Source: Synechococcus sp. UW140 (lineage in GTDB: Bacteria; Cyanobacteriota; Cyanobacteriia; PCC-6307; Cyanobiaceae). Taken from it: a stretch of DNA of 64,000 bases. The stretch spans positions 1 to 64,000 of the forward strand of contig NZ_UCOB01000008.1 of assembly GCF_900474295.1 (NCBI RefSeq), written 5' to 3'. Shown in pieces: positions 44,356 through 52,788 of this stretch (its first letter is position 1; every line of letters starts with the position of its first letter). Both the position numbers and the translations under genes were made by a program. The notes below the pieces were generated by a model. That model did no database searches. It saw only the letters and a program-made list of their open reading frames with translations, and had not been told where the DNA came from.

Positions 44356-45510
44356 ATGGTGACCTCCCTTGCCACCACAATGACGGCCCTGGTGAGCCCC
44401 GGTCTGGACCTGGAGTTCAGTTTCAGCCAGGCATTGCAAGGACTCGGCCTTTCCCCTGACGTCGCTCATCTGCTTTGGCTGCCCCTGCCGATGCTGCTGG
44501 TGCTTGTGGCGGCTGTGGTGGGTGTGCTGGTCACGGTTTGGCTGGAACGCAAGATCTCAGCGGCCGTTCAGCAGCGCATTGGGCCTGAATACGCTGGTGC
44601 CCTTGGGGTGCTTCAGCCGCTAGCTGATGGCCTCAAGCTGCTGGTGAAAGAGGACATCATTCCGGCTCGTGCCGACAGCGTGCTGTTCACCCTCGGCCCG
44701 GTGCTCGTGGTGGTGCCGGTCATCTTGTCTTGGCTGATCGTTCCTTTTGGCCAGAACCTGCTCGTGAGCAATGTGGGGGTTGGCATTTTTCTCTGGATCT
44801 CGCTTAGCAGCATTCAGCCGATTGGCCTGCTGATGAGCGGCTACGCCTCTAACAACAAGTACTCCCTGCTGGGGGGATTGCGGGCTGCGGCCCAGTCGAT
44901 CAGCTACGAGATCCCCCTCGCTCTGGCTGTCCTTGCGGTCGTGATGATGAGCAATTCCCTCAGCACGATTGACATCGTCGACCAGCAGACCGGTGCCGGT
45001 TTGCTCAGCTGGAATATCTGGCGTCAGCCCGTGGGCTTTCTGATCTTCTGGATCTGTGCTCTGGCTGAATGCGAACGTCTTCCTTTCGATCTTCCGGAAG
45101 CAGAGGAAGAGCTGGTCGCCGGGTATCAGACCGAGTACGCCGGGATGAAGTTCGCCCTCTTCTATCTCGGCAGCTACATCAACCTGGTGCTTTCCGCCCT
45201 GTTGGTGTCGGTTCTCTATCTCGGCGGCTGGGGCTTCCCGATTCCGGTGGAATGGCTGGCAGGCTGGATGGGCCAGTCGGTGGATGCACCGCTTGTGCAG
45301 GTGATCACAGGCACCGTAGGCATCGTGATGACGGTGCTCAAGGCTTATCTGCTGGTCTTTTTTGCCATCCTGTTGCGCTGGACCACCCCGCGGGTGCGGA
45401 TCGATCAGCTGCTCAATCTGGGCTGGAAGTTCCTTCTTCCGCTTGCGTTGGTCAACCTGTTGGTGACAGCTGCACTGAAATTGGCCTTCCCCGTGGCTTT
45501 CGGCGGTTGA
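44356..45510 (+). CDS. ndhA: NAD(P)H-quinone oxidoreductase subunit 1
   Basis: A 384-residue membrane subunit of NDH-1 that links the membrane arm to the peripheral arm at the quinone site. About eight hydrophobic helices plus the loop motifs [42 protein letters not shown] and [33 protein letters not shown] are diagnostic of NuoH/NdhA. It is the first gene of ndhA-ndhI-ndhG-ndhE. A second ATG at codon 9 (MTALVSP) could also be used. Confidence 0.96.
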   Translation: MVTSLATTMTALVSPGLDLEFSFSQALQGLGLSPDVAHLLWLPLPMLLVLVAAVVGVLVTVWLERKISAAVQQRIGPEYAGALGVLQPLADGLKLLVKEDIIPARADSVLFTLGPVLVVVPVILSWLIVPFGQNLLVSNVGVGIFLWISLSSIQPIGLLMSGYASNNKYSLLGGLRAAAQSISYEIPLALAVLAVVMMSNSLSTIDIVDQQTGAGLLSWNIWRQPVGFLIFWICALAECERLPFDLPEAEEELVAGYQTEYAGMKFALFYLGSYINLVLSALLVSVLYLGGWGFPIPVEWLAGWMGQSVDAPLVQVITGTVGIVMTVLKAYLLVFFAILLRWTTPRVRIDQLLNLGWKFLLPLALVNLLVTAALKLAFPVAFGG

Positions 45511-45565
45511 ATCCGCCCTAGCCCCGCCCCCCTCGTTCTCACACTGTTCCACTTCCTCCCAGGCC

Positions 45566-46207
45566 ATGTTCGGATTCCTCAAGCAGGTTGGTGACTACAC
45601 CAGGGATGCCGTTGATGCGGCACGCAACCTGACCCAGGGATTGGCAGTCACCTTTGACCACATGCAGCGTCGTCCTGTGACGGTGCAATATCCCTACGAA
45701 AAGCTGATCCCGTCCGAGCGTTATCGCGGCCGGATTCACTACGAATTCGACAAGTGCATCGCTTGCGAGGTGTGCGTTCGGGTTTGTCCCATCAACCTGC
45801 CAGTCGTCGACTGGGTGATGAACAAGCAGACCAAGAAAAAGGAGTTGCGCAACTATTCGATCGACTTCGGTGTCTGTATTTTCTGTGGCAACTGCGTGGA
45901 GTATTGCCCCACGAATTGTCTGTCGATGACTGAGGAATACGAGTTGGCAGCTTTCGATCGCCACAGCCTCAACTTCGACAACGTCGCTCTTGGTCGTCTG
46001 CCCACGAGCGTCACCACTGACGCCTCCGTGCAGCCACTTCGGGAGCTCGCCTATCTACCTGTGGGTGAGATGGATCCCCATGGTGTGGCGGCTGACCGTC
46101 CAAGGGCTGGTCAGCTTCCTGATCAGGTGCTGGCTTCGATGCCCAAGTCGGCAGCGGATGGGGGAGAATCCTCTTCGACGACCACCAAGGAGGAGAACGC
46201 AGGATGA
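45566..46207 (+). CDS. ndhI: NAD(P)H-quinone oxidoreductase subunit I (two 4Fe-4S clusters)
   Basis: A 213-residue iron-sulfur subunit of the NDH-1 peripheral arm. Two CxxCxxCxxxC ferredoxin motifs are complete: Cys64/67/70/74 in [12 protein letters not shown] and Cys104/107/110/114 in [12 protein letters not shown]. The N-terminal [23 protein letters not shown] amphipathic segment sits on the membrane. The C-terminal 60 residues are polar and extend beyond the core. It is 55 bases after ndhA, and its stop overlaps the ndhG start by four bases (ATGA). Confidence 0.97.
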   Translation: MFGFLKQVGDYTRDAVDAARNLTQGLAVTFDHMQRRPVTVQYPYEKLIPSERYRGRIHYEFDKCIACEVCVRVCPINLPVVDWVMNKQTKKKELRNYSIDFGVCIFCGNCVEYCPTNCLSMTEEYELAAFDRHSLNFDNVALGRLPTSVTTDASVQPLRELAYLPVGEMDPHGVAADRPRAGQLPDQVLASMPKSAADGGESSSTTTKEENAG

Positions 46208-46806
46208 CGATTGCTGCCTCAACCCAGCTCATCTGCTTCCTCGTTCTCGGCGCTGTGATCGCGATTGGCGGCCTGGGCGTTGTGCTGCTGAGCAACATCG
46301 TTTACTCCGCCTTTCTTCTGGGTGGCGTTTTCATGGCTGTGGCTGGCTTGTATCTGCTGCTCAATGCCAGTTTTGTGGCAGCGGCCCAGGTCTTGGTCTA
46401 TGTCGGAGCGGTGAACGTCTTGATCCTGTTCGCGATCATGCTCGTGAACAAACGGGAAGATCTGGAACCGATCAAGGGCCTGCCAACGCGTCGCTTGCTC
46501 TCCGGAGGAGTCTGCGCCGGTCTGTTTGCCTTGCTGGTCAGAGTTGCTTTCACGACCCCTTGGGCCGTGCCTGGCCCCGAGGCTGTCGGTGAGGGCGCAA
46601 CCGTTCGGATTGGTGAGCACCTCTTCACCGATTACCTTCTGCCCTTTGAGCTGGCGTCCGTTCTTCTGCTGATGGCGATGATCGGCGCGATCGTTTTGGC
46701 CCGTCGAGATGTGCAAGCTACGGATCTGGGCACGGGGCAGTCGGCTGATCAGGGACTGATTGAAAAGTCCCGTACCCCTCTCTTGGTGGATCAGCCCCCC
46801 GCCTGA
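46204..46806 (+). CDS. ndhG: NAD(P)H-quinone oxidoreductase subunit 6
   Basis: A 200-residue membrane subunit with five hydrophobic helices; [30 protein letters not shown] carries the conserved pi-bulge helix region of NuoJ/NdhG, and [25 protein letters not shown] is the last helix. The start overlaps the ndhI stop, as in other cyanobacterial ndhAIGE operons. Confidence 0.95.
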   Translation: MTIAASTQLICFLVLGAVIAIGGLGVVLLSNIVYSAFLLGGVFMAVAGLYLLLNASFVAAAQVLVYVGAVNVLILFAIMLVNKREDLEPIKGLPTRRLLSGGVCAGLFALLVRVAFTTPWAVPGPEAVGEGATVRIGEHLFTDYLLPFELASVLLLMAMIGAIVLARRDVQATDLGTGQSADQGLIEKSRTPLLVDQPPA

Positions 46807-46846
46807 ACCGGTGCTGTTCTGAATCTCTTCCTTTTATCTGTACCCC

Positions 46847-47176
46847 ATGTCTGAGCTGCTGAACGGATCCGTACCTCTTGAGGCGTATCTTCTGCTGGCT
46901 GCAGTGTTGTTCTGCACCGGTGTCTGGGGTCTGATCAACAGTCGTAATGCAGTGCGCGTGCTGATGAGTATCGAGCTGATGCTCAATGGGGTGAACATCA
47001 ATCTGATGGCCTTCTCCTCCTACGTGGATGGTGATTTGATTCGGGGCCAGGTGTTCGCTGTTTTCGTTATCACCGTGGCTGCTGCCGAGGCAGCAGTGGG
47101 TCTTGCGATTCTGCTGTCGCTTTATCGCAATCGCGTCACAGTGGATATGGAACGCTTCAACCTGCTGCGCTGGTGA
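46847..47176 (+). CDS. ndhE: NAD(P)H-quinone oxidoreductase subunit 4L
   Basis: A 109-residue membrane subunit with three helices. [54 protein letters not shown] includes the conserved Glu in IELMLN that takes part in proton transfer, and [21 protein letters not shown] has the second conserved Glu. It closes the ndhAIGE cluster; a 40-base T-rich gap separates it from ndhG. Confidence 0.96.
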   Translation: MSELLNGSVPLEAYLLLAAVLFCTGVWGLINSRNAVRVLMSIELMLNGVNINLMAFSSYVDGDLIRGQVFAVFVITVAAAEAAVGLAILLSLYRNRVTVDMERFNLLRW

Positions 47177-47195
47177 TCTCCGGCGCCTACGCCCC

Positions 47196-48152
47196 ATGCG
47201 CCTTGATCGGGTCTGGTTGATTTATAGAGCAGATAGCTTGGCTGCCTTGCGGGAAGCCAGGCGCTGCGCTGATGACCTCACCTCTCTCGGGGCCGAGGTC
47301 ACTCTGGCCATGAGTGGACCGAAGGCCAACCCCTTCCCTGGTCTGATGGCCTCCGAGCCCACATTGCCCAATGTGGCTGTTGTGCTCGGAGGCGATGGCA
47401 CCGTTCTCGGAGCCGCTCGGCATCTGGCGGTGCATGACGTGCCGATTCTCTGTTTCAACGTGGGGGGGCACTTGGGTTTCCTCACCCATGACTCCACCAT
47501 GCTGGGTGGGCTTGAGCTCTGGCAGCGTCTGATTGATGATCAGTTCGCTCTGGAGCAGCGCATGATGCTGCAGGCAACGGTCCATCACGGCCGTGACCTC
47601 CGCTGTGCAATGGAGGACGGCAGCCGCTCCCAGGTTCCTGCGGATGCATCCGATGCGCTGGAGCGACACTGGGCCCTGAACGATCTTTACTTGCGCCCCC
47701 ATCGAGAAGACCTCGCCCCCACTTGCATCCTCGAGTTGGAGATCGATGGGGAGGTGGTCGATCAGGTGCGCGGTGATGGGTTGATCCTGGCCACGCCGAC
47801 GGGCTCGACCGGCTATGCCATGGCCTCAGGTGGACCCATCCTGCATCCAGGGATCGATGCGATCATCGTCAGCCCCATTTGTCCGATGAGTTTGTCGAGT
47901 CGGCCGGTCGTGGTGCCCCCCCGCTCCCGGCTGATGATTTGGCCACTGGGGGAAGGAGAACGGCCTGTGAAGCTCTGGAAAGATGGAGTGGCAGGTGCCG
48001 TTCTGGAGTCAGGTGAATGCTGCATGGTGCAGCGTGCCCCCCACCATGCCTTGATGCTCCAATTGGACAGAAAGCCCTCCTATTACCGAACACTGGCGCA
48101 GAAGCTTCACTGGGCGGGAAGCCTGATCGCTTCGGAGCCATCCCCCAACTGA
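47196..48152 (+). CDS. nadK: NAD kinase
   Basis: A 318-residue ATP-NAD kinase that makes [20 protein letters not shown] carries the GGDG motif with catalytic Asp67, [12 protein letters not shown] follows, and [38 protein letters not shown] is the NAD-binding segment with the conserved TGSTGY. The start at 47196 lies 19 bases after ndhE; earlier codons in the same frame overlap ndhE. Cotranscription with the ndh genes is likely. Confidence 0.95.
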   Translation: MRLDRVWLIYRADSLAALREARRCADDLTSLGAEVTLAMSGPKANPFPGLMASEPTLPNVAVVLGGDGTVLGAARHLAVHDVPILCFNVGGHLGFLTHDSTMLGGLELWQRLIDDQFALEQRMMLQATVHHGRDLRCAMEDGSRSQVPADASDALERHWALNDLYLRPHREDLAPTCILELEIDGEVVDQVRGDGLILATPTGSTGYAMASGGPILHPGIDAIIVSPICPMSLSSRPVVVPPRSRLMIWPLGEGERPVKLWKDGVAGAVLESGECCMVQRAPHHALMLQLDRKPSYYRTLAQKLHWAGSLIASEPSPN

Positions 48153-48161
48153 GGCGATCCC

Positions 48162-48662
48162 ATGCCCCTCGAGATCGAACGTCGTTTTCTAGTCCGATCG
48201 GAAGGGTGGCGGACCCTCGCCGGAGCACCCCAGTCGCTTCGACAGGGCTATTTGGCCACGTCTGAGCAGGGGATCACCGTGAGGATGCGGATTCGAGCAG
48301 AGCAGGCAGCGTGGTTGACCCTCAAGGCTCCAGCCGATGGCTTCGCCAGCCATGAGTTCGAATATCCATTGCCACTTGATGATGCGGAAGCGCTTTGGGA
48401 GCTTGCGCCCCATCGACTGACCAAGATCCGCTATGGCCTTGATCTCCCTGGTGGTGACTGGGTGGTGGATTGCTTTACGGGGGAGAATGCGCCCTTGGTT
48501 CTGGCGGAGGTGGAGCTGCCATCGATGCAGACGTCTGTGGTGATTCCTGACTGGTGTGGACAGGAAATCACCGGTGACAAGCGTTGGAGCAACGCTGCCT
48601 TGGCCTTGCAGCCCATGAAGCTATGGCCCAAGACTTTGAAAGCGTCTTTCGATTTGCTTTAG
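48162..48662 (+). CDS. CYTH-domain protein (triphosphate tunnel metalloenzyme)
   Basis: A 166-residue CYTH protein. It starts MPLEIERRFLV, the position of the ExExK signature, but with Arg8 where Lys is usual. GYLATSEQGITVRMRIRAEQAAWLTLKAP, FEYPLP and WVVDCFTGENAPLVLAEVELPS give the alternating charged strands of the triphosphate tunnel. Such enzymes hydrolyse inorganic triphosphate or similar compounds. It starts 9 bases after nadK. Confidence 0.85.
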   Translation: MPLEIERRFLVRSEGWRTLAGAPQSLRQGYLATSEQGITVRMRIRAEQAAWLTLKAPADGFASHEFEYPLPLDDAEALWELAPHRLTKIRYGLDLPGGDWVVDCFTGENAPLVLAEVELPSMQTSVVIPDWCGQEITGDKRWSNAALALQPMKLWPKTLKASFDLL

Positions 48663-48726
48663 ATTTGGGGAGAAGGTGTCGTGCCTCTCCGGCGCGGAAT
48701 GCACCCTGGGATCAGGAGACGCGGCG

Positions 48727-48912
48727 ATGTACGGGCTTTATGACACCGATGGGATTCTTCGCTTCATGGGTGGAGACCGTGAAGCCTGTGTGGCATACGC
48801 CGCTCTGTTCTCTCTTCCCCTCGCCAGCTGTTCCTTGCTGCCAATGCCCCGCCCTGCAGCCCAGGTGTTTAGGAAGCGTCGCTCTCGTCGGGAGGGAGCA
48901 CGCAGCAGTTGA
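48727..48912 (+). CDS. Small conserved protein, unknown
   Basis: A 61-residue frame starting MYGLYDTDGILRFMGGDREACVAYAALFSL, a regular, folded-looking segment, followed by a Pro/Arg-rich tail. The start at 48727 is preferred over an in-frame ATG at 48676 because the sequence becomes regular there. I recall similar short proteins in marine picocyanobacteria but cannot name a family. Its 3' end overlaps the convergent pedR by 44 bases. Confidence 0.5.
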   Translation: MYGLYDTDGILRFMGGDREACVAYAALFSLPLASCSLLPMPRPAAQVFRKRRSRREGARSS

Positions 48913-49147
48913 AACCATCCCGGCAGATCTTGCCGTGATCCATGGCCCAGTTCAGCAGGGCCACGCGGTTCTTGGACCCTGTTTTGGTGAAGACATTGCT
49001 CACGTGGTTGTCCACCGTGCGCTTGCTGATGGTGAGACGTTCGGCGATCTCCTGATTGGTGAGCCCTTCAGCCACCAGTTCGATGATCTCAAGCTCGCGG
49101 CTAGACAGGGAAACATGCATTGAGCCCGGGGTGTTGCCGCTGCTCAT
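48869..49147 (-). CDS. pedR: PedR-type LuxR-family redox-responsive regulator
   Basis: A 92-residue single-domain LuxR/GerE DNA-binding protein. LSSRELEIIELVAEGLTNQEIAERLTISKRTVDNHVSNVFTKTGSKNRVALLNWAMDHG is the helix-turn-helix domain, and the tail has Cys75, Cys81 and Cys82 (KICRDGFNCC). PedR of Synechocystis (Ssl0564) has the same size and a conserved cysteine near residue 80 that is controlled by thioredoxin, coupling transcription to photosynthetic electron transport. The name is assigned from this architecture. Confidence 0.8.
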   Translation of the reverse strand: MSSGNTPGSMHVSLSSRELEIIELVAEGLTNQEIAERLTISKRTVDNHVSNVFTKTGSKNRVALLNWAMDHGKICRDGFNCCVLPPDESDAS

Positions 49148-49241
49148 CGTCCCCGTCTCCCCATCGTCCCTTCATCCTAGGCACGTTCTGGCGGTGTGAT
49201 CCCGATCGCCCATAGTGACGGCTGGGAGAAGACGATTAGAG

Positions 49242-50138
49242 ATGGACAGCACGGCGCTGCAGCACAGTCTTGCCGCTGGTCAGCCAACCATTACGGCCGA
49301 AGTGATGCCTCCGCGAGGTGGTGATGTGCGCCATACCCTGGCGATGGCGGCAACCTTGCGTGGCAGGGTGCATGCTGTGAATGTCACGGATGGCAGCCGT
49401 GCTGTGATGCGCATGAGCAGCCTGGCGGTGTGCCGGTTGCTGCTCGATCACGGGATGGAGCCGGTGCTGCAGATCGCCTGTCGAGACCGTAATCGCATCG
49501 CGCTTCAAGCCGATCTGCTCGGCGCCCATGCCCTCGGTATTCGCAATCTTCTCTGCCTGACCGGTGATCCAGTCACCGCCGGGGACCAGCCCAAGGTTCG
49601 TCCGGTGAATGAGCTGGAATCAGTGCGTCTCTTGCATCAGGTCACAGCTTTCAACCGCGGCGAGGACCCAGTGAAGGGTGATTTGGCCGACGGCCCCACG
49701 GCTTTGTTCGCCGGTGCTGCTGCTGATCCACACTGCTCTAGTCAGAGTGGTCTGTTGAGGCGCTTAGAGCGCAAGCGGGAGGCCGGTGCACGCTTCCTTC
49801 AAACCCAGATGGTGATGGATGGGGCTGTGCTGGAGAGGTTCTGCACAGATCTGGCTGCGCCCCTGGAACTGCCGGTGCTGGCCGGGGTGTTTCTGCTGAA
49901 ATCAGCCAAGAATGCCGCCTTCATCAACCGCATGGTGCCTGGAGCCTGCATTCCTGATGCGCTGATCGCCCGCTTGGAGGCTGCCCAGGATCCTGCCGCC
50001 GAGGGGATTGCAATCGCGGCGGAGCAGGTCAAGCGCTACCTGGGGATTGCCCAAGGCGTGCATTTGATGGCTGTGCGTGCGGAGGAACGGATTCCTCTGG
50101 TGCTTGAACAGGCGGGTGTTAGCCCGGTGTCGGTGTGA
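49242..50138 (+). CDS. metF: Methylenetetrahydrofolate reductase
   Basis: A 298-residue flavin-dependent TIM-barrel enzyme that reduces 5,10-methylene-THF to 5-methyl-THF for methionine synthesis. ITAEVMPPRGGD carries the catalytic Glu region, VNVTDGSRAVMRMSSLAVCRLLL, QIACRDRNRIALQADLLGAHALGIRNLLCLTGDP and ARFLQTQMVMD match MetF blocks. The ATG at 49242 is preferred over the start at 49215. It is shorter at the C-terminus than some family members, and its 3' end overlaps the convergent gene by 20 bases. Confidence 0.9.
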   Translation: MDSTALQHSLAAGQPTITAEVMPPRGGDVRHTLAMAATLRGRVHAVNVTDGSRAVMRMSSLAVCRLLLDHGMEPVLQIACRDRNRIALQADLLGAHALGIRNLLCLTGDPVTAGDQPKVRPVNELESVRLLHQVTAFNRGEDPVKGDLADGPTALFAGAAADPHCSSQSGLLRRLERKREAGARFLQTQMVMDGAVLERFCTDLAAPLELPVLAGVFLLKSAKNAAFINRMVPGACIPDALIARLEAAQDPAAEGIAIAAEQVKRYLGIAQGVHLMAVRAEERIPLVLEQAGVSPVSV

Positions 50139-51297
50139 GATCTGTGCCGAGCAGTTCTGCCATGGCCTTCTGCTGAGGTGATGGCTCGATCAGATCCGCT
50201 CGTCTGGCATCGGTGATCAGCCAGTCGAGTGCAGCTTCCTGAAGGTCGAAATGGTCGCCATTGCGGCCAACGCAATAGCGACCAAAGACAAGCTTGTCGA
50301 CCAACTGCACCCCTGCACCGATCCGTGAATAGTCAAAGATGATGGAGTTGTCGATCACTGCGCCTTCGCAGATCGAGCAGCTAGGACCAATCATGGAGGG
50401 GCCAATCAGGGTGGCGCCGTCTTCGATCTGGGTCATGCCACCCACGTAGATCGGTCCCTGGACGTTGATCTTGTCCCAGTTGGCGGCCACATTGAGCCCG
50501 GTGTAGACCCCAGGACGAACTTCCTTGCCGGGGATGCCAACTTGGCGCACTTCGCCCATCAGCACACTGCGAATTGCCTGCCAGTAATCGGGGACCTTGC
50601 CGATATCCACCCACTCGAAATCCATCGGCAGGGCGTAAAAGGGGGCCCCTTGGGACACCAGCTTGGGGAAGAGATCCGAGCCAATGTCAAAGGGCTGGCT
50701 TGAGGGGATCTGTTCGAAGATCTCCGGCTCAAAGATGTAGATGCCGGTGTTGATGGTGTCGCTCAGCGCTTCGTCGATGCTGGGCTTTTCTTGGAAGGCA
50801 TTGATTTTTCCTGCGTCATCGGTCACTACCACGCCGTAGCTGCTCACCTGGTCACGAGGGACTCGCTTGGTGACGATGCTGGCGATCGCTCCCTTTTCGC
50901 GGTGGCGGCGAACGGCTTCGCTCAGATCAAGGTCAATCAGGGCATCACCACAGAGCACCACAAAGGTGTCATCAAAGAAGGGTTGAAAGTCCTGAATCTT
51001 CTTGAGACCACCAGCTGAACCCAGCGCATCGCCAATCAGTTCACCGTCTTCGATGCGGCCTTCGAAGCTGTAGGCAATCTCGACCCCAAAGCGCTGCCCG
51101 TCGCGGAAATAGTTCTCGATCTCTTCTGCCAGGTGAGACACGTTCACCATCACCTCTGTGAAGCCGTGTTCCTTCAGCAGCTCCAGTAGAAATTCCATCA
51201 CCGGCTTCTGCAGGATCGGAATCATCGGTTTAGGGATCACATGCGTGATCGGCTGCACGCGGGTGCCCTTGCCTGCCGCCAGGATCATCGCCTTCAT
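50119..51297 (-). CDS. Sugar-phosphate nucleotidyltransferase (mannose-1-phosphate guanylyltransferase-like)
   Basis: A 392-residue enzyme with the nucleotidyltransferase signature MKAMILAAGKGTRVQPIT...PKPMIPI, the metal Asp in VLCGDALIDLDL, and a C-terminal left-handed beta-helix of hexapeptide repeats (GPIYVGGMTQIEDGATLIGPSMIGPSCSICEGAVIDNSII). It would make an NDP-sugar such as GDP-mannose or ADP/UDP-glucose; the substrate is not decided by sequence alone. It lies 44 bases downstream of scpA in the same direction. Confidence 0.88.
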   Translation of the reverse strand: MKAMILAAGKGTRVQPITHVIPKPMIPILQKPVMEFLLELLKEHGFTEVMVNVSHLAEEIENYFRDGQRFGVEIAYSFEGRIEDGELIGDALGSAGGLKKIQDFQPFFDDTFVVLCGDALIDLDLSEAVRRHREKGAIASIVTKRVPRDQVSSYGVVVTDDAGKINAFQEKPSIDEALSDTINTGIYIFEPEIFEQIPSSQPFDIGSDLFPKLVSQGAPFYALPMDFEWVDIGKVPDYWQAIRSVLMGEVRQVGIPGKEVRPGVYTGLNVAANWDKINVQGPIYVGGMTQIEDGATLIGPSMIGPSCSICEGAVIDNSIIFDYSRIGAGVQLVDKLVFGRYCVGRNGDHFDLQEAALDWLITDARRADLIEPSPQQKAMAELLGTDLTPTPG

Positions 51298-51341
51298 GGA
51301 CGCATCAGGCCTCAGATCGATAGGACAACTTAAATGCCAGA

Positions 51342-52247
51342 TCAGGCGGCAACCGCTTCTCCGGCCGGCACAACAGCTGGCACGTTGAGCTGCGTAATCG
51401 GCAGTTGAGCCATGCTGCCTGAAGCCAGGAGTCGTTTGAGCTGCAGCGGTCCATGCAGCGAGTCTCCCTGATGAAGTTCGATTTGTCCCTGAGAGGACAG
51501 AAACAGAAGCGCCCAGAACACACCGACGCGGTCGGTGTCGAGATCGGGCGCTGCCACTTCGCCCCAGCGCTGCACCAGCTGTTCAAAGTCCATCCAGTGC
51601 AGAACGTCTTCCCAGCTCTGCAGAAATTGACCCAGGGCAGCCGTTGTTTCCGGCAGCTTTTCACGGTGTGCAAGCGCTGCAACTTGGGCGATGGCTTCGC
51701 GGTTGCTGAAGCGTTTTGTCTTCTGCCGACGCCGCATCTCCAGCTCGTCGGTCTCGAGTTGCTCAGCGATCGATTCCAGCTGTTCGATCAGTTCACCCAA
51801 CGTCACCGGCCGACGAAGCGGGGGAGGGGCGACAGGTCGTCTTTCCAGATGCCGTTCTGGTCGTCGTGGCAGGTTGAAGTCGGGATCAAGCCAACCCTGA
51901 TCTCCCAGCTCAGGTTCGAAACCCTCCTCAAAGATCGGTTCCGGTGGGAAGGTTTCCGCCTCGAGAATTTCGGCCTTGAGACCCACCAGCACAGACGCTG
52001 CCAGAAAGGCCTCACTGCTGTCCGCCAGGTCTTTCTCATAGCTGCCTCCCTGCCCTTGAAGGGCTGCAGCCACTTGGCGAGGCACGTCAATTCTTTGACG
52101 CAGCTGGTCGAGGAAGCCATCAACAACTGCGATCACGTCGACATCCCAGGGGTCGAGATCCCCCCTCTGGGCTGCATCTTGAAGCAGGCGGATGGCGAGG
52201 CGTGCTCCTGCATCAGCTCTTTGGTTTCGGCTGATCTCGGGCAACAT
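51342..52247 (-). CDS. scpA: Segregation and condensation protein A
   Basis: A kleisin subunit of the Smc-ScpAB condensin, about 301 residues from ATG 52247. DAGARLAIRLLQDAAQRGDLDPWDVDVIAVVDGFLDQLRQ is the conserved N-terminal Smc-binding segment; the middle is acidic and Pro-rich, and the C-terminal winged helix includes RVGVFWALLFLSSQGQIELHQGD. The start is uncertain: an open frame extends to 52331, but the family similarity begins just after 52247. It overlaps nothing and is closely downstream of lapA. Confidence 0.8.
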   Translation of the reverse strand: MLPEISRNQRADAGARLAIRLLQDAAQRGDLDPWDVDVIAVVDGFLDQLRQRIDVPRQVAAALQGQGGSYEKDLADSSEAFLAASVLVGLKAEILEAETFPPEPIFEEGFEPELGDQGWLDPDFNLPRRPERHLERRPVAPPPLRRPVTLGELIEQLESIAEQLETDELEMRRRQKTKRFSNREAIAQVAALAHREKLPETTAALGQFLQSWEDVLHWMDFEQLVQRWGEVAAPDLDTDRVGVFWALLFLSSQGQIELHQGDSLHGPLQLKRLLASGSMAQLPITQLNVPAVVPAGEAVAA

Positions 52248-52320
52248 CACACACTTGCTGAACGCAAGGTATCGAGCCCCCAGCCGCTCCGCCAGCGATG
52301 CGCCAGCGGATTCGCCCTCC

Positions 52321-52710
52321 TCAGGAAGCACTCACGTCGAGTTGTTCGACGTCACTGTCCTCGTCATCGTTCGCGGATGCCTTGGCAGAGGGGAGGAGGC
52401 CGAGCTGGGTTTCCACCGTGGAGCGATAGCGGTTGAGATCGGTTTCAAGCTCCTGGATTCGAACCTGCTGGGCTTGATATTCCTCGTCTTTGCCCACGGT
52501 GATCACCGTGTTGAGCATGCCGCTCCAGGTGGCGAAGAACCAGGCGGAAACGGCGCCGATGCCTGAAGACAGCAGCAGTAGGGCTGCCAGTGGCAAGGTG
52601 TATTTGAGTCCTGGCAGGACATGAACCGTCGTGGCAGCAGTGTTCTCAAGCGTGAAAAACACCATCGCCAGGCCGAAGGCGAAGATCAGGCCGAAGTTGA
52701 TCTGACGCAT
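52321..52710 (-). CDS. lapA: LapA-domain (DUF1049) membrane protein
   Basis: A 129-residue protein starting INFGLIFAFGLAMVFFTLENTAATTVHVLPGLKYTLPLAALLLLSSGIGAVSAWFFA, the LapA pattern of two membrane helices with a Phe-x-Leu-x-Asn turn, followed by a coiled-coil-like tail (EEYQAQQVRIQELETDLNRYRSTVETQL) and an acidic C-terminus. LapA proteins are linked with lipopolysaccharide assembly in proteobacteria; the role in cyanobacteria is unproven. It is about 78 bases downstream of ndhD in the same direction. Confidence 0.82.
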   Translation of the reverse strand: MRQINFGLIFAFGLAMVFFTLENTAATTVHVLPGLKYTLPLAALLLLSSGIGAVSAWFFATWSGMLNTVITVGKDEEYQAQQVRIQELETDLNRYRSTVETQLGLLPSAKASANDDEDSDVEQLDVSAS

Positions 52711-52754
52711 GGCAGCAAGCAGTCGCGTCTGAAAATTACGAGCCTTGTTGGTCG

Positions 52755-52782
52755 TCGTCCGTTCAGATCGCAGAACGGACGA
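52755..52782 (-). terminator. Perfect 10-bp stem-loop just after ndhD
   Basis: TCGTCCGTTC and GAACGGACGA form a perfect 10-bp inverted repeat with an 8-base loop, starting 7 bases after the ndhD stop on the minus strand. No T-run follows, so it is not a textbook intrinsic terminator. It may mark a transcript end, protect the ndhD mRNA 3' end, or attenuate read-through into lapA. Confidence 0.55.
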
Positions 52783-52788
52783 AGTTCG

